From NCBI GenBank assembly GCA_021780495.1, contig JAJXYO010000054.1:31114-94463 (forward strand): 63,350 bases of DNA. Direction: 5' to 3'. The notes below the pieces were generated by a model. That model worked only from the letters and a program-made list of their open reading frames with translations. It was not told the DNA's origin and did not search any database. Below are positions 18,908 through 27,721 of the stretch, one piece after another. Positions within the stretch are counted from its first letter, which is position 1. Each line of letters starts with the position of its first letter. This DNA is from Deltaproteobacteria bacterium (lineage in GTDB: Bacteria; Desulfobacterota; Desulfuromonadia; Geobacterales; Pseudopelobacteraceae). The position numbers and the translations under genes were made by a program.

Positions 18908-19228
18908 ATGATTCTCGACAGACAGGCAGCACTGGAACGCATTGAACATGATCATGAACTCTATGACGAAATCTGTGGAATATTCCGGGATGATGCACCG
19001 GAGATTCTGATAAAAATGAGTGAGAGCTTTATGAGCGGCAATATTCTCCTTGCCACCCGCTATGCCCACTCGCTGAGATCAGCTGCAGCCAATATTGGTG
19101 CAGTGGATCTCAGCGAAACCGCCAAATCAGCTGAGATTGCCTTTCGCGCAGAAGATCTTGAAACAATCAGCGACCTGATTACAAAGATCGATCAGAATTT
19201 AACGCATGTGCTGGAAGAGCTGGGATAA
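18908..19228 (+). CDS. Stand-alone Hpt (histidine phosphotransfer) domain protein
   Basis: 106 residues, one Hpt four-helix bundle. The phospho-accepting His lies in YAHSLRSAAANIGA (about 57-70), matching the H-x-L-(K/R)-x-x-A/S-x-x-x-G pattern. No other domain. It would relay phosphate between a hybrid kinase and a response regulator; neither partner is adjacent. It has its own promoter and terminator. The ribosome-binding site is weak. Confidence 0.75.
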   Translation: MILDRQAALERIEHDHELYDEICGIFRDDAPEILIKMSESFMSGNILLATRYAHSLRSAAANIGAVDLSETAKSAEIAFRAEDLETISDLITKIDQNLTHVLEELG

Positions 19229-19322
19229 TTATTTCAGCAAAATCGACGGGCATCGTCTATCTTGACACAATACTCGGTAGGGTTAGCACCTTTAACCATC
19301 AAACACGTCATATGGTCAACAA

Positions 19323-19363
19323 AAAAGGCCCCGGCAGAAATCATCTCCTGCAGAGGGCCTTTT
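19323..19363. terminator. Bidirectional terminator between the Hpt gene and gcvT
   Basis: AAAAGGCCC (19323-19331) pairs with GGGCCTTTT (19355-19363), with an inner GCAG/CTGC pairing. Both ends are A/T rich, so it can serve the plus-strand Hpt gene and the minus-strand gcvT, which end on either side. Confidence 0.75.
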
Positions 19364-19385
19364 CAGTGCACACCGACAAACAGAA

Positions 19386-20474
19386 TCAGGAGCGTAGCGA
19401 ACCACCCTTGAAGAAAGGCAGTTCACACACCGTGGCCTCCATGCTGACCCGCTCGTGGCGAATCGTGAGCGGTGACCCGTCAGGGTAAGCACCCGGTGCA
19501 ACGAAGCCGATACCGATACCGCAAGCCAACATGGGCGAAAAGACACCGCTGGTGACGCTGCCGACCTGCTGCTGACCGGAAACTATTTCATAGTGATGCC
19601 GTGGCGAACGGCGACCGGACACCTTAAATGCCACTTTCTGCCGTGAAATGCCCTGTGTTTGCTGCTTCATCAGGGCTTCCTTGCCGACAAACCGTTTGTC
19701 GAAATTTACAAAACCTGCCAGTCCAGCCTCCAGAGGCGTTATACCTTCATCGATATCGCTGCCGTACAGCGAATACCCCACCTCTAGGCGCAACACATCA
19801 CGGGCACCCAGGCCGGCAGGTTTGACGCGTGGGTCTTTCAGCAGGAGATCCCACAACTCAACGGTTTTTTCGGCAGGCACAAAAATCTCGTAACCAAGCT
19901 CACCGGTGTAACCGGTGCGGCTGACAATGGCATCGCAGCCGAGGATCTTCACGGTAATAAATTTGAAATAGGGAATTTTTGCAATCTGTTCGCCGAATGC
20001 CGCTACCAGCACCTCGCGAGCCAGCGGCCCCTGAATATCCAACTTCCCCGTAGCGGCGGTTATATTGGTGAATGAGCCGCCACGCAAACGGGCGTTGATG
20101 ACCGCAAAATCATTATCTGCCGTGGCTGCATTGACCACGACCATCGCCTTGTCATCCGCCAGACGGAAGACAATCAGGTCATCGATGATACCACCCTGAT
20201 CATTGAGCAGAAAACCATACCGTGAGCGCCCAAGCGGAATTGTCTTTATCGAAAAGGTAAAGACGTCCTCCAGACCATCCGCCTCAAAGTCGCCCTGAAA
20301 CATGAACTCACCCATGTGGCAGATGTCAAAAAGGGCCGCATGATTGCGGCACCAGGCGTGTTCGGCAATGATTCCCTCGTACTGGATCGGCATATTCCAG
20401 CCTCCGAATGGCGCCATGAGGGCTTTCAGGTTGCGATGACTGCTGCACAGCGGTGTTTCCTGTAACTGTTCCAT
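19386..20474 (-). CDS. gcvT: Glycine cleavage system aminomethyltransferase (T protein)
   Basis: 362 residues, normal length. Motifs: HRNLKALMAPFGGWNMPIQY split by domain start, DICHMGEFMFQG, GRSRYGFLLNDQGGIIDDLIV, SRTGYTGELGYEIF, LGARDVLRLEVGYSLYG. It transfers the methylene of the aminomethyl lipoyl group to tetrahydrofolate. gcvH and gcvP are not adjacent in the window. It begins 20 bp after the small secreted-protein gene at 20495 and may be co-transcribed with it. Confidence 0.95.
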   Translation of the reverse strand: MEQLQETPLCSSHRNLKALMAPFGGWNMPIQYEGIIAEHAWCRNHAALFDICHMGEFMFQGDFEADGLEDVFTFSIKTIPLGRSRYGFLLNDQGGIIDDLIVFRLADDKAMVVVNAATADNDFAVINARLRGGSFTNITAATGKLDIQGPLAREVLVAAFGEQIAKIPYFKFITVKILGCDAIVSRTGYTGELGYEIFVPAEKTVELWDLLLKDPRVKPAGLGARDVLRLEVGYSLYGSDIDEGITPLEAGLAGFVNFDKRFVGKEALMKQQTQGISRQKVAFKVSGRRSPRHHYEIVSGQQQVGSVTSGVFSPMLACGIGIGFVAPGAYPDGSPLTIRHERVSMEATVCELPFFKGGSLRS

Positions 20475-20494
20475 GGTTTCTCTCCGCTTCGAGT

Positions 20495-20971
20495 TTATTT
20501 ATATGGGTTGTATTTCTTTTTGGATGCATGCCTGGCTTTCTTTGATTTGGTACCCGATAACGCCAGGACATCGGCCAACTGCATCTTCCAGGTATTTTCC
20601 TGATGGGTGAGCTTGAATTCGCGAGTGCTGGATTTCGCCCCGTTGATCACACCTTCCAGGCCTATTTTGGCATACACAGTAGCCTCGGTGCGCTTCTCAC
20701 TCAGAACTTTGAAGTTTGACAGTTTTTGAAAGCAACAGGCCGGACGGATGGTTGCATCGTGCATCTTATTGACGAACTGCTCCTTGGAGGTTTTTCCGCG
20801 GTGTGCCAGATGTTCAAAAAGCTGTTCATATTGGCCGGCACGCCACAGATCGAGCGTATCCGACATGGATTGTTCAAGGTCAGCCGGAGAGGTTTCAGCC
20901 ATGGCCGGCTCAACTGCCAGGATCAAAAAAAACAGCAGCAAAAATGCAGTGATTACAGATCGAATACGCAT
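20495..20971 (-). CDS. Secreted protein of unknown function
   Basis: 158 residues from the ATG at 20971, preceded by GGAGGG at good spacing. Signal peptide about 1-24 ending AMAE. The body (DLWRAGQYEQLFEHL...FKLTHQENTWKMQLADVL) has the alpha+beta plan of small NTF2/DUF4878-like domains, but I cannot assign it. The Lys-rich C-terminus (KSKKARHASKKKYNPYK) may bind nucleic acid or cell wall. It lies just upstream of gcvT. Confidence 0.65.
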   Translation of the reverse strand: MRIRSVITAFLLLFFLILAVEPAMAETSPADLEQSMSDTLDLWRAGQYEQLFEHLAHRGKTSKEQFVNKMHDATIRPACCFQKLSNFKVLSEKRTEATVYAKIGLEGVINGAKSSTREFKLTHQENTWKMQLADVLALSGTKSKKARHASKKKYNPYK

Positions 20972-21446
20972 TGATGACCCTCCAATTTGGAACAATAAAA
21001 GTTTTTGGATGGTAGTCCAAATAGAGCATCTGTGCAATCTCAAAAATAACGGCACCTGTTCAATGAATCTGTCGTTATCCCCTCAACCGGTGCTAGCACA
21101 GGGACGACAATAACTGTCACGGCTGCAGTGATCTACTCCCGGCTGCACATGCCCGATCTTGGAACGGATAACGGCACCGGGCGTAATGAACGAGGCAACG
21201 AGCTAGCACTCTCATCAGCCTGGATCGCGGTCCCGGCAGACGACGAGGAGGTGCTCTCAGGTTGGCGCTGTTATAAAGAGAGGTGGGACAATGGCGATAC
21301 GGAAGACCATCCGCGGGATGAGGCCGGCAAAAGGTTTGACCAGGAATTGGCAGAGACCTTCTTTGATTGTGTCGAGTCAATCGAGCAGCTTACAATATTC
21401 CCTGCGTCAGACCCGTAAGGGGGGCGTCCCCCCCTTACGGGTAACT
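20972..21446. other. Intergenic region with strong hairpin near 21412
   Basis: About 475 bp. It holds a 6-6-6 inverted repeat TTTGGA...TCCAAA at 21004-21021, about 30 nt upstream of the 20971 start on the minus strand, where it could be an operator. Open frames on both strands at 21117-21418 overlap each other, lack good start sites and look random. The end carries the hairpin listed separately. Confidence 0.4.
21412..21441 (-). terminator. GC-rich hairpin after aroF
   Basis: CCCGTAAGGGGGG (21412-21424) pairs with CCCCCC-TTACGGG (to 21441) round a 3-4-nt loop, a 13-bp stem six bases beyond the aroF stop. No T-run follows on either strand, so it may be a weak or factor-aided terminator or an mRNA 3'-end stabiliser. 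Confidence 0.5.
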
Positions 21447-22466
21447 TCACAATGACCTGTCAGCAGCCTCGGCAAACAACCTCAATTTTTTCATCAGTGT
21501 ATCGAATTTGACGGGTTTAAGCGATTGCGGGCCGTCACTGGAGGCATGCTCCGGGTCAGGATGAACCTCCACAATCAACCCGTCAGCTCCGGCCGCCACT
21601 GCGGCGAAACACATGGGCGCCACATAATGGTGGTTGCCTGTTCCATGCGAGGGATCAATCACCACCGGCAAATGGGTCTTGCCCTTGAGAACCGGAATCG
21701 CCGAGAGATCCAGCGTATTACGGGTGGCTGTTTCGAAGGTGCGGATACCCCGCTCACAGAGAATGACGGCCTGGTTACCTTCGCTCATGATATACTCAGC
21801 GCTCATCAGAAATTCCTGAATCGTCATGGACATGCCACGTTTGAGCAGAACCGGCCTCTTCAGCTGGCCAACCTTTTTCAATAGTGCAAAATTCTGGGAA
21901 TTGCGCGCTCCGATCTGAAGTATATCGGCGTATTCTGCAACCAGCTCGGCGGTTTCCGGGTTGATAACCTCGGTCACGAACGGCAGTCCCGTCAGATCTC
22001 GCGCCTTGGCAAGCAGCCTGAGACCCTCCTCCTCCAGCCCCTGGAATGAATAGGGAGACGTACGTGGTTTGAATGCGCCACCTCTCAGGATATGGGCGCC
22101 GGCTTTTTTTACCGCCACCGCAGATTCGATGATCTGCTGCTCACTCTCAACGGAACAGGGGCCGGCCATAACAACAACCCGTTCTCCGCCAATGGTCACA
22201 TCATCGTTGATCCGCACGAGACTCGCTTCCTTCTTGATCTCTTTGGAGGCCAGTTTATAGGGCTGAAGAATCGGCACGACACTTTCCACGCCGTGCATGG
22301 ATTCTACCGATTGCAGCACGGCCTTTCCCCGTTCGTCACCCACCGCGCCGATCACATCGCGCGTCTCGCCGTGGATTACATGCGGTTTGTATCCCAACTC
22401 CCTGATCCGTTTCAACACCTCATCACGATCCTTTTTCGCAGCACCGGCCTTCATAACGATAATCAT
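21447..22466 (-). CDS. aroF: 3-deoxy-7-phosphoheptulonate (DAHP) synthase, type I-beta
   Basis: 339 residues from the ATG at 22466 with GGAGCG upstream; the open frame extends to 22523 but that part is the terminator stem. N-terminal ferredoxin-like/ACT-type regulatory domain (about 1-70), then the DAHP synthase barrel: [64 protein letters not shown]. It joins phosphoenolpyruvate and erythrose 4-phosphate, the first step of aromatic synthesis. Upstream lies a leader-peptide attenuator (22485-22693), so expression should respond to Phe/Tyr/Trp tRNA charging in addition to any allosteric control through the N-terminal domain. Confidence 0.95.
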   Translation of the reverse strand: MIIVMKAGAAKKDRDEVLKRIRELGYKPHVIHGETRDVIGAVGDERGKAVLQSVESMHGVESVVPILQPYKLASKEIKKEASLVRINDDVTIGGERVVVMAGPCSVESEQQIIESAVAVKKAGAHILRGGAFKPRTSPYSFQGLEEEGLRLLAKARDLTGLPFVTEVINPETAELVAEYADILQIGARNSQNFALLKKVGQLKRPVLLKRGMSMTIQEFLMSAEYIMSEGNQAVILCERGIRTFETATRNTLDLSAIPVLKGKTHLPVVIDPSHGTGNHHYVAPMCFAAVAAGADGLIVEVHPDPEHASSDGPQSLKPVKFDTLMKKLRLFAEAADRSL

Positions 22467-22484
22467 GTTTCGCTCCTTTTCCAC

Positions 22485-22514
22485 AAAAAAAGACCGGAAG
22501 GTTTCCTCCCGGCC
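22485..22514 (-). terminator. Second terminator in the aroF leader
   Basis: On the minus strand GGCCGGGAGG (22505-22514), AAA loop, CCTTCCGGTC (22492-22501), followed by seven T (22485-22491). It sits only about 20 nt before the aroF ATG, downstream of the attenuator terminator. It may act as a second checkpoint or reduce read-through. Confidence 0.65.
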
Positions 22515-22540
22515 TTTGACCACCGTACTGAGTACGGCAC

Positions 22541-22630
22541 AAAAAAAACCGGGGAGACTTCCGTCCGCCCCGGCTTTGTGGTTGTGATGTGACCGCTATT
22601 TCGCGCTTACACCTCTACCCGGGCAGACGG
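22541..22630 (-). promoter_or_regulatory. aroF transcription attenuator (terminator/antiterminator)
   Basis: Minus strand. Terminator: CCGGGG (22568-22573) with CCCCGG (22549-22554), inner GAC/GTC, then eight T (22541-22548). The 5' arm CCGGGGCGGACGG (22561-22573) can instead pair with CCGTCTGCCCGG (22619-22630), inside the leader-peptide codons Pro-Ser-Ala-Arg, giving an antiterminator. That segment in turn overlaps an upstream hairpin CGGCTT/AAGCCG (22641-22646 with 22628-22633) lying in the aromatic codons. These are the mutually exclusive 1:2, 2:3 and 3:4 pairings of classic amino-acid attenuators. Read from sequence by hand; energies not computed. Confidence 0.85.
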
Positions 22631-22693
22631 CTTAAAATAAAAGCCGAACCAGAAGCAAAAGGAATAGTCACTAAATACGCGATTGTTTTTCAT
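22607..22693 (-). CDS. Aromatic-rich leader peptide of aroF
   Basis: 28 codons plus TAA. From residue 7 to 20 nine of fourteen residues are aromatic: Phe at 7, 12, 14, 16, 18, 20; Tyr at 10, 19; Trp at 15. The tail KPSARVEV encodes the antiterminator strand. A ribosome stalled at the FWFGFYF codons for lack of charged tRNA would cover the 22641-22646 arm and free 22619-22630 to pair with the terminator arm. The upstream GGA is close to the ATG, so initiation may be weak or nearly leaderless. Confidence 0.85.
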   Translation of the reverse strand: MKNNRVFSDYSFCFWFGFYFKPSARVEV

Positions 22694-22700
22694 GTCCGTT

Positions 22701-22730
22701 ACTAAATCACAGCTTTCAAATACCTGTCAA
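22701..22730 (-). promoter_or_regulatory. Candidate promoter of the aroF leader
   Basis: TTGACA (22725-22730), a perfect -35, then an 18-bp spacer and TTTAGT (22701-22706), a 4/6 -10. It would start transcription within a few bases of the leader ATG at 22693, so either the leader message is almost leaderless or the true -10 differs. Confidence 0.5.
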
Positions 22731-22757
22731 GTAAAAATCTTGGCCCTGGTAACAGTA

Positions 22758-23702
22758 TTAATACACCGCCAGTTCATCGGCGACCTTCACCAGATTGGGA
22801 AGATCAGGCTTTGTGAGGATATGACTGGCACCCAGGCCAACCCATTTCCGTTTATTGTCTTCGGATGCCAGCGAAGAAAAGATGACGATGGGAACATCCC
22901 TGAGCCCGTCATTCTTGCGAACCAGCGACGTGAGATGCAGGCCATCCATCTGCGGCATTTCAACATCGGTAATCAGCAGGCTCAGATAATGCCTGATATC
23001 GGAGCCATCCTGCGCACACCGCTCCAGCTTTTTCTGAATCATCTCCCATGCCACGGAACCATCTTCAGCTTCCTCTACCGTGTAACCAGCGTCTCGCAGG
23101 GTGCCGCACATGGTGTTCCTGATAAACGAAGAGTCGTCGGCAACGAGCACAATCTTCTCCGAGCGATTCGCATTGGGCGCCCGCTCCAGCAATTCCACGC
23201 TGTCGATCGGCCTGAGCGCACTCTCTGAACAAAGCTCGCCCACAATCTTCTCGAAATCGAGCACGAGGATAATACGGTCATCCATCTTGACCAATCCGGT
23301 CACTTGTTCGCTGTGCACGGATTTCGACGGCGGCTCGACATTTTTCCATGAGATCCGATAGATCCGGGATACCGAGTGTACCAGGACACCAACCATCAGG
23401 TTATTGAACTCCAGCACCACAACCCGGTCTGCGACCATTTCTCCGGTTTCCTTGCCGAGCACCTGCGCCAGATTGATGATTGTGATGACCTTGTCGCGCA
23501 GCTTGATCATGCCTTCTACACCAGGCTTGGCGTTGACCACTCTGGATATCTGGGGCAGCCGGATGATCTCGCGCACCTTGGCTACGTTGACGCCGTAATA
23601 ACAGGGAATCACATTACCATGCCAGTCCATCTCATCGATTCTGAACTCAACAATCTCCAATTCGTTTGTATCGCTTTCCAGCAGGATACCGGACTGTTTC
23701 AT
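22758..23702 (-). CDS. cheV: Chemotaxis protein CheV (CheW-receiver fusion)
   Basis: 314 residues: CheW domain (about 12-165: YYGVNVAKVREIIRLP, VVNAKPGVEGMIKLRDKVITIINLA) then a receiver domain (about 182-312: KIVLVADDSSFIRNTM, LLITDVEMPQMDG, HILTKPD) with the phospho-acceptor Asp and conserved Lys. CheV couples receptors to CheA and tunes it by its own phosphorylation. AAGGGG precedes the ATG. No other che genes are adjacent. Confidence 0.92.
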   Translation of the reverse strand: MKQSGILLESDTNELEIVEFRIDEMDWHGNVIPCYYGVNVAKVREIIRLPQISRVVNAKPGVEGMIKLRDKVITIINLAQVLGKETGEMVADRVVVLEFNNLMVGVLVHSVSRIYRISWKNVEPPSKSVHSEQVTGLVKMDDRIILVLDFEKIVGELCSESALRPIDSVELLERAPNANRSEKIVLVADDSSFIRNTMCGTLRDAGYTVEEAEDGSVAWEMIQKKLERCAQDGSDIRHYLSLLITDVEMPQMDGLHLTSLVRKNDGLRDVPIVIFSSLASEDNKRKWVGLGASHILTKPDLPNLVKVADELAVY

Positions 23703-23794
23703 GGATAAACCCCTTGATCTTTGATTAAAAAACTATACCATGAAAAATGTAAATAAAAATGGCAAAAATGCCGGGTGATGTAAACCTGCTGCCC

Positions 23795-23823
23795 TTGACT
23801 CTCCGGGGTGCGTGTGCTAGTTA
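23795..23823 (+). promoter_or_regulatory. Candidate trpE promoter
   Basis: TTGACT (23795-23800), 17-bp spacer, TAGTTA (23818-23823). Start expected near 23830, only about 30 nt before the trpE ATG. I see no Trp-rich leader peptide or terminator, so trpE is not attenuated here in the way aroF is. Confidence 0.45.
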
Positions 23824-23861
23824 TTTTCATTCCCAGCGTGCATCATTAACGGAGTGTATCG

Positions 23862-25337
23862 ATGTATTTCCCCGATATTACAGCATTTCAGAAGCTCTCG
23901 CTCCAAGGCAACCTGATCCCGGTTTACCGCGAGATCATGGCCGACATGGACACCCCGGTCACGGCATTCAAAAAAATCGACGACGGCCGATTCGCCTTTT
24001 TGCTGGAAAGCATCGAGGGGGGAGAAAAATGGGCCCGTTACAGCTTTCTCGGTTCCAACCCCTCACTGATCATCCGCTCGAAAGGCACTTGTGTTGAAAT
24101 CATCGAAAACGGATCTAACACCACGTTTACAAGTGACGATCCACTGGGATGCATACGGACGGTCATGTCCCGCTTCACACCGGTAGAGGTGGAGGGCCTG
24201 CCGCGCTTCTTTGGCGGTGCAGTCGGCTACCTCGGTTATGACATGGTGCGGCACTTCGAATACCTGCCAACAGAAAAACCTGCCGTGATCGACGCGTATG
24301 ATGCCTATCTGCTGATTACCGACACCATTGTGATCTTTGACACCATGAGCCAGAAGATCAAGGTCGTCTCCAACGCCCATCTGGAAGCCGGTACAACACC
24401 AGCTGAGGCCTACCGCCTTGCAACTGAACATATCGATGCGATCATCAAACTTCTGCGCAGACCGCTGCCAAGCGGATCAACAGTGCCCTCCGCAAAACGG
24501 GTGGAGTTACGTTCCAATGTGACCCGCGCAGAGTATGAGGCCTCGGTGGAAAAGGCCAAGGAATACATCCGTGCCGGCGACATCATTCAGGTCGTACCGT
24601 CCCAGCGCTTCAGCGGAGAACTGTCGGCAGACCCTTTTGACATCTATCGCGTCATGCGCACGCTCAACCCGTCACCCTACATGTTTTTCCTGCGGCTGGA
24701 CGACACCGTCATTGCCGGCGCCTCGCCAGAGGTTATGGTCAGGAAGGAAGGCTCACTGGTAGAATTGCGCCCCATCGCCGGCACCCGCCCCAGAGGCGCC
24801 AATGCCGAAGAGGATGCCCGCCTGGCGGAAGAACTGCTGGCCGATCCAAAGGAGCGCGCCGAACATGTCATGCTGGTGGATCTGGGAAGAAACGATCTGG
24901 GACGGGTATGTGTCACCGGCTCGGTCAAGGTATCCGAACTGATGGTGATCGAGCGTTACTCCCATGTCATGCATATCGTCTCCAATGTGCTGGGTAAATT
25001 AAAACCCGGCTGCGATGCCTTTGACCTGGTGCGGGCGTCACTTCCTGCCGGCACGCTCTCGGGTGCGCCCAAAATCAGGGCCATGCAGATAATTGACGAA
25101 CTGGAACCGGTTCGCCGTGAAATCTACGGCGGTGCGGTCGGCTATTTTTCCTTCTCAGGCAATATGGACCTGGCCATAACCATCCGGACCCTGGTAATCA
25201 AGGATGGCATGGTACACCTCCAGGCGGGAGGCGGCGTTGTAGCAGATTCCGACCCGGCTGCCGAATGGCAGGAGACGGTCAACAAGGCAATGGCTGCACG
25301 GCGGGCGATAGAAATCGCCGAAGGAGGGTTGGAATAA
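23862..25337 (+). CDS. trpE: Anthranilate synthase component I
   Basis: 491 residues. N-terminal domain (about 1-150, including LESIEGGEKWARYSFLGSNP for tryptophan binding) and chorismate-binding domain (about 215-485) with IRAGDIIQVVPSQRF, PSPYMFFLRL, ASPEVMVRKEG, RPIAGTRPRG, DLGRNDLGRVC, GTLSGAPKIRAMQIIDELEP and GGGVVADSDP. It makes anthranilate from chorismate with TrpG. Normally trpG follows directly; here a K+ transport module on the opposite strand separates them by 5 kb. Confidence 0.95.
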   Translation: MYFPDITAFQKLSLQGNLIPVYREIMADMDTPVTAFKKIDDGRFAFLLESIEGGEKWARYSFLGSNPSLIIRSKGTCVEIIENGSNTTFTSDDPLGCIRTVMSRFTPVEVEGLPRFFGGAVGYLGYDMVRHFEYLPTEKPAVIDAYDAYLLITDTIVIFDTMSQKIKVVSNAHLEAGTTPAEAYRLATEHIDAIIKLLRRPLPSGSTVPSAKRVELRSNVTRAEYEASVEKAKEYIRAGDIIQVVPSQRFSGELSADPFDIYRVMRTLNPSPYMFFLRLDDTVIAGASPEVMVRKEGSLVELRPIAGTRPRGANAEEDARLAEELLADPKERAEHVMLVDLGRNDLGRVCVTGSVKVSELMVIERYSHVMHIVSNVLGKLKPGCDAFDLVRASLPAGTLSGAPKIRAMQIIDELEPVRREIYGGAVGYFSFSGNMDLAITIRTLVIKDGMVHLQAGGGVVADSDPAAEWQETVNKAMAARRAIEIAEGGLE

Positions 25338-25426
25338 TGCTGTTTCCGGGCAGTTTCAAACTGACCTGTTGCAATAACGCAATCGGTTCATCTGTGACAA
25401 ATCGATCCCGGACTATTAACGATGTA

Positions 25427-26131
25427 TCAACCATTACCTCCGGTTCTCATTCTATACCCGACCCCCGGTTCGGTAGTAATGTAATACGGGCGTGAAGCGT
25501 CCGTTTCTATCTTGCGGCGCAGGTTGCTGATATTGACCCGTAGCACATGCGGCTGCTCTACATAACCCACTCCCCATATCTGTTTGAGAATTTGGCTGTG
25601 GGTAAGCACCTTTCCGGCATGAATAACAAGAAAACGCAACAGATCGTATTCCGTCGGTGTGAGTTGGATATCTTCCCCCTTTACGCTTACCCTTCTCCGG
25701 GAAAGATCAACCACCAGATCACCGGCCTTATAGACCGGCTCAGGCGCCACATGCACTGCCCGTCTCAATGCGCCTCTGATTCGCGCCAGCAATTCCGCCA
25801 CACCGAACGGCTTGCTCAGGTAATCATCGGCTCCAGCGTCTAATGCCATAACTTTATCATCCTCCCGGTCTCTTACCGAAAGAACTATAATCGGCACGTG
25901 CGACCACTCCCGTATCCTCTTGATTACTTCTACACCATCCATATCAGGCAACCCCAGATCGAGTAATATAACGTCCGGATGCGTTGCCACCGTCGCTGCC
26001 AGAGCGGCATGACCGTTTTCTGCCTGATGCAGTGAGAACTCACCGCTATCCAGCATGGTATGCAAAAAACGCTGGATCGGTATTTCATCGTCAACAATGA
26101 GAATGCGCGGAAGATTATCCTCTTTAGGCAT
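25427..26131 (-). CDS. kdpE: KdpE-like response regulator (OmpR family)
   Basis: 234 residues. Receiver domain (about 9-120: ILIVDDE, DVILLDLGLPDMDG, DDYLSKPF) and winged-helix DNA-binding domain (about 135-230: TPTEYDLLRFLVIHAGKVLTHSQIL, LRRKIE, GVGYRM). It overlaps the kinase gene by 8 bp. It resembles KdpE; no kdpFABC is in the window, so the target is probably the adjacent permease. Confidence 0.88.
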   Translation of the reverse strand: MPKEDNLPRILIVDDEIPIQRFLHTMLDSGEFSLHQAENGHAALAATVATHPDVILLDLGLPDMDGVEVIKRIREWSHVPIIVLSVRDREDDKVMALDAGADDYLSKPFGVAELLARIRGALRRAVHVAPEPVYKAGDLVVDLSRRRVSVKGEDIQLTPTEYDLLRFLVIHAGKVLTHSQILKQIWGVGYVEQPHVLRVNISNLRRKIETDASRPYYITTEPGVGYRMRTGGNG

Positions 26132-27656
26132 CCTGCCCCCCTTCTTGCGATAGTTGCACTACAAACTTCAACCCGCCGCCCCTTCGATTCTCGGCATAAA
26201 TTCTACCGCCATGCGCCTCGACAATCCCTTTGCAGATGGAAAGTCCCAATCCGGTGCCACCTGCCCCCTCCGGCACCGATATGCGGTAAAATTTATCGAA
26301 GATACGAGTCAAGTCATGATCGGGAATGCCGGGGCCGCGGTCAGCTACTTCTATCGTGAGATGCTTGTTATCCGCGTAGGAGGCTATCTCGACATGGCTT
26401 TCAAAGGGAGAATATTTCAAGGCATTGTCGATCAGGTTGACCAGCACCTGAGTCATAAGCACCAGATCCATTCTGGCCAGCAGAAGATCAGACGGAAGCT
26501 GTACATCCACAATTCTTGCCCCAAGGCGGTGTTCGACTGACGCCAGAGCGCAACCGACAAGATCCTGCACATCGCATGTTTCCAGCTTGAGTTTCAGTTC
26601 TCCGGCCTCCAACCGGGTCATGTCGAGCAGATTACCGACGAAACGATTCAAACGGCCGGCCTCTTCCCATGCTGTATCCACCAAATCCTTGCGGACCTTC
26701 TCGCTGAGTTGATGTTCTTCATCCCGAATGGTACTCAATACCCCCGTAATCGTTACCAGTGGAGTGCGAAGATCATGGGATACTGAGTTGAGCAGTGCCC
26801 GCCCCAGGCGTTCCCGGGCCTTGAGAAGTTGGGCATGTTCGGCCTGCTGAGAGAGGCGAATACGTTCAAGGGCCAATGCTGACTGAGTGCCAAAGGCTTC
26901 CAGCAGGCGACGCAGCTGTTCAAAACGTGTGTTTCGCTCCGTGTTGAAATGTATTCCGAGTACACCAAGCGGGGTTTCAAGCACCTGAAGTGGGATAAAG
27001 AGCATCTCTGACAGCGGGAACGTCGAAGTACCGGACCCGGCCGGCCGCAAACTCCTGAACGACCATAGAGCAACCTTTTCGCATTCGGTGTCGACGTTCA
27101 AACCGCTGCTGTTATCGGCAACGTGGAGCCTATCTCCATCAGCTAAAAACAGCACCGCACGGGCATCCATACTGACTTCGACGTTCTTCACAATCGAAAT
27201 TACCACTGCTTGTAAATCTGCTGCGACGGCCAGGTCCTTACTCAAACGATACAGGCTGGCAGTCTCGGCTTCACGCGCTTTCAGCTTCTCAGCACGGTCC
27301 TGAACCTTGGCCACCAGAGCACTGATAATGACACCAACACCAAAGAGTCCAAAAAATGTGATCAGATATTCCTTGTCAGCCACACTGAAGGTCAATCGGG
27401 GAGGCACAAAGAAAAAATCAAAAGCCAGCACCCCCAATAAAGCAGTCAGGATTGCCTGCTTTTGTCCAAGCCACAGGGATGACAGAACAACCGCCACCAG
27501 ATACACCATCACCATGTTGACAGGGGATACGTACGGACGAAGAGCTTCGCAAAACAGGGTGGCCGTCAAGGTCAGGAGCAGGACTGACACATAGCTGAAC
27601 GCCAAGTGCATCCGGTTCTTTGGTGAGAGTGAATCAGTATGAAATCGTAGTGGCAT
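26124..27656 (-). CDS. Truncated KdpD-like sensor histidine kinase
   Basis: 510 residues. It corresponds to the C-terminal half of KdpD: four membrane helices (DUF4118, about 15-110), GAF-like domain (about 130-270), HisKA with SVSHDLRTPLVTITGVLS, and HATPase with NLIDNALKYSP, ADRGPGIP and GTGLGLSI. The cytoplasmic KdpD N-terminal region (UspA-like, about 400 residues) is absent, so signal input must be through the membrane or GAF parts. Short KdpD forms of this type are known in several bacteria. It is paired with the KdpE-like regulator and follows the permease by 65 bp. Confidence 0.88.
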   Translation of the reverse strand: MPLRFHTDSLSPKNRMHLAFSYVSVLLLTLTATLFCEALRPYVSPVNMVMVYLVAVVLSSLWLGQKQAILTALLGVLAFDFFFVPPRLTFSVADKEYLITFFGLFGVGVIISALVAKVQDRAEKLKAREAETASLYRLSKDLAVAADLQAVVISIVKNVEVSMDARAVLFLADGDRLHVADNSSGLNVDTECEKVALWSFRSLRPAGSGTSTFPLSEMLFIPLQVLETPLGVLGIHFNTERNTRFEQLRRLLEAFGTQSALALERIRLSQQAEHAQLLKARERLGRALLNSVSHDLRTPLVTITGVLSTIRDEEHQLSEKVRKDLVDTAWEEAGRLNRFVGNLLDMTRLEAGELKLKLETCDVQDLVGCALASVEHRLGARIVDVQLPSDLLLARMDLVLMTQVLVNLIDNALKYSPFESHVEIASYADNKHLTIEVADRGPGIPDHDLTRIFDKFYRISVPEGAGGTGLGLSICKGIVEAHGGRIYAENRRGGGLKFVVQLSQEGGQDA

Positions 27657-27721
27657 ATCTACAGTCTAAACATTCATGCCGCAACGGCAAGCACTATTTA
27701 ACGTAAAGACACCATTACCGA

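Noticed and set aside
21128..21418. Open frame of 96 codons on the plus strand and an overlapping 87-codon minus-strand frame
   Set aside because: They occupy the same stretch, lack good ribosome-binding sites, and neither shows a signal, domain or recognisable motif. The plus frame is acidic and slightly more plausible but not supported.
22467..22523. Longer aroF start at 22523
   Set aside because: It would translate through the terminator stem and lacks a ribosome site; the ATG at 22466 follows GGAGCG and gives the standard N-terminus.
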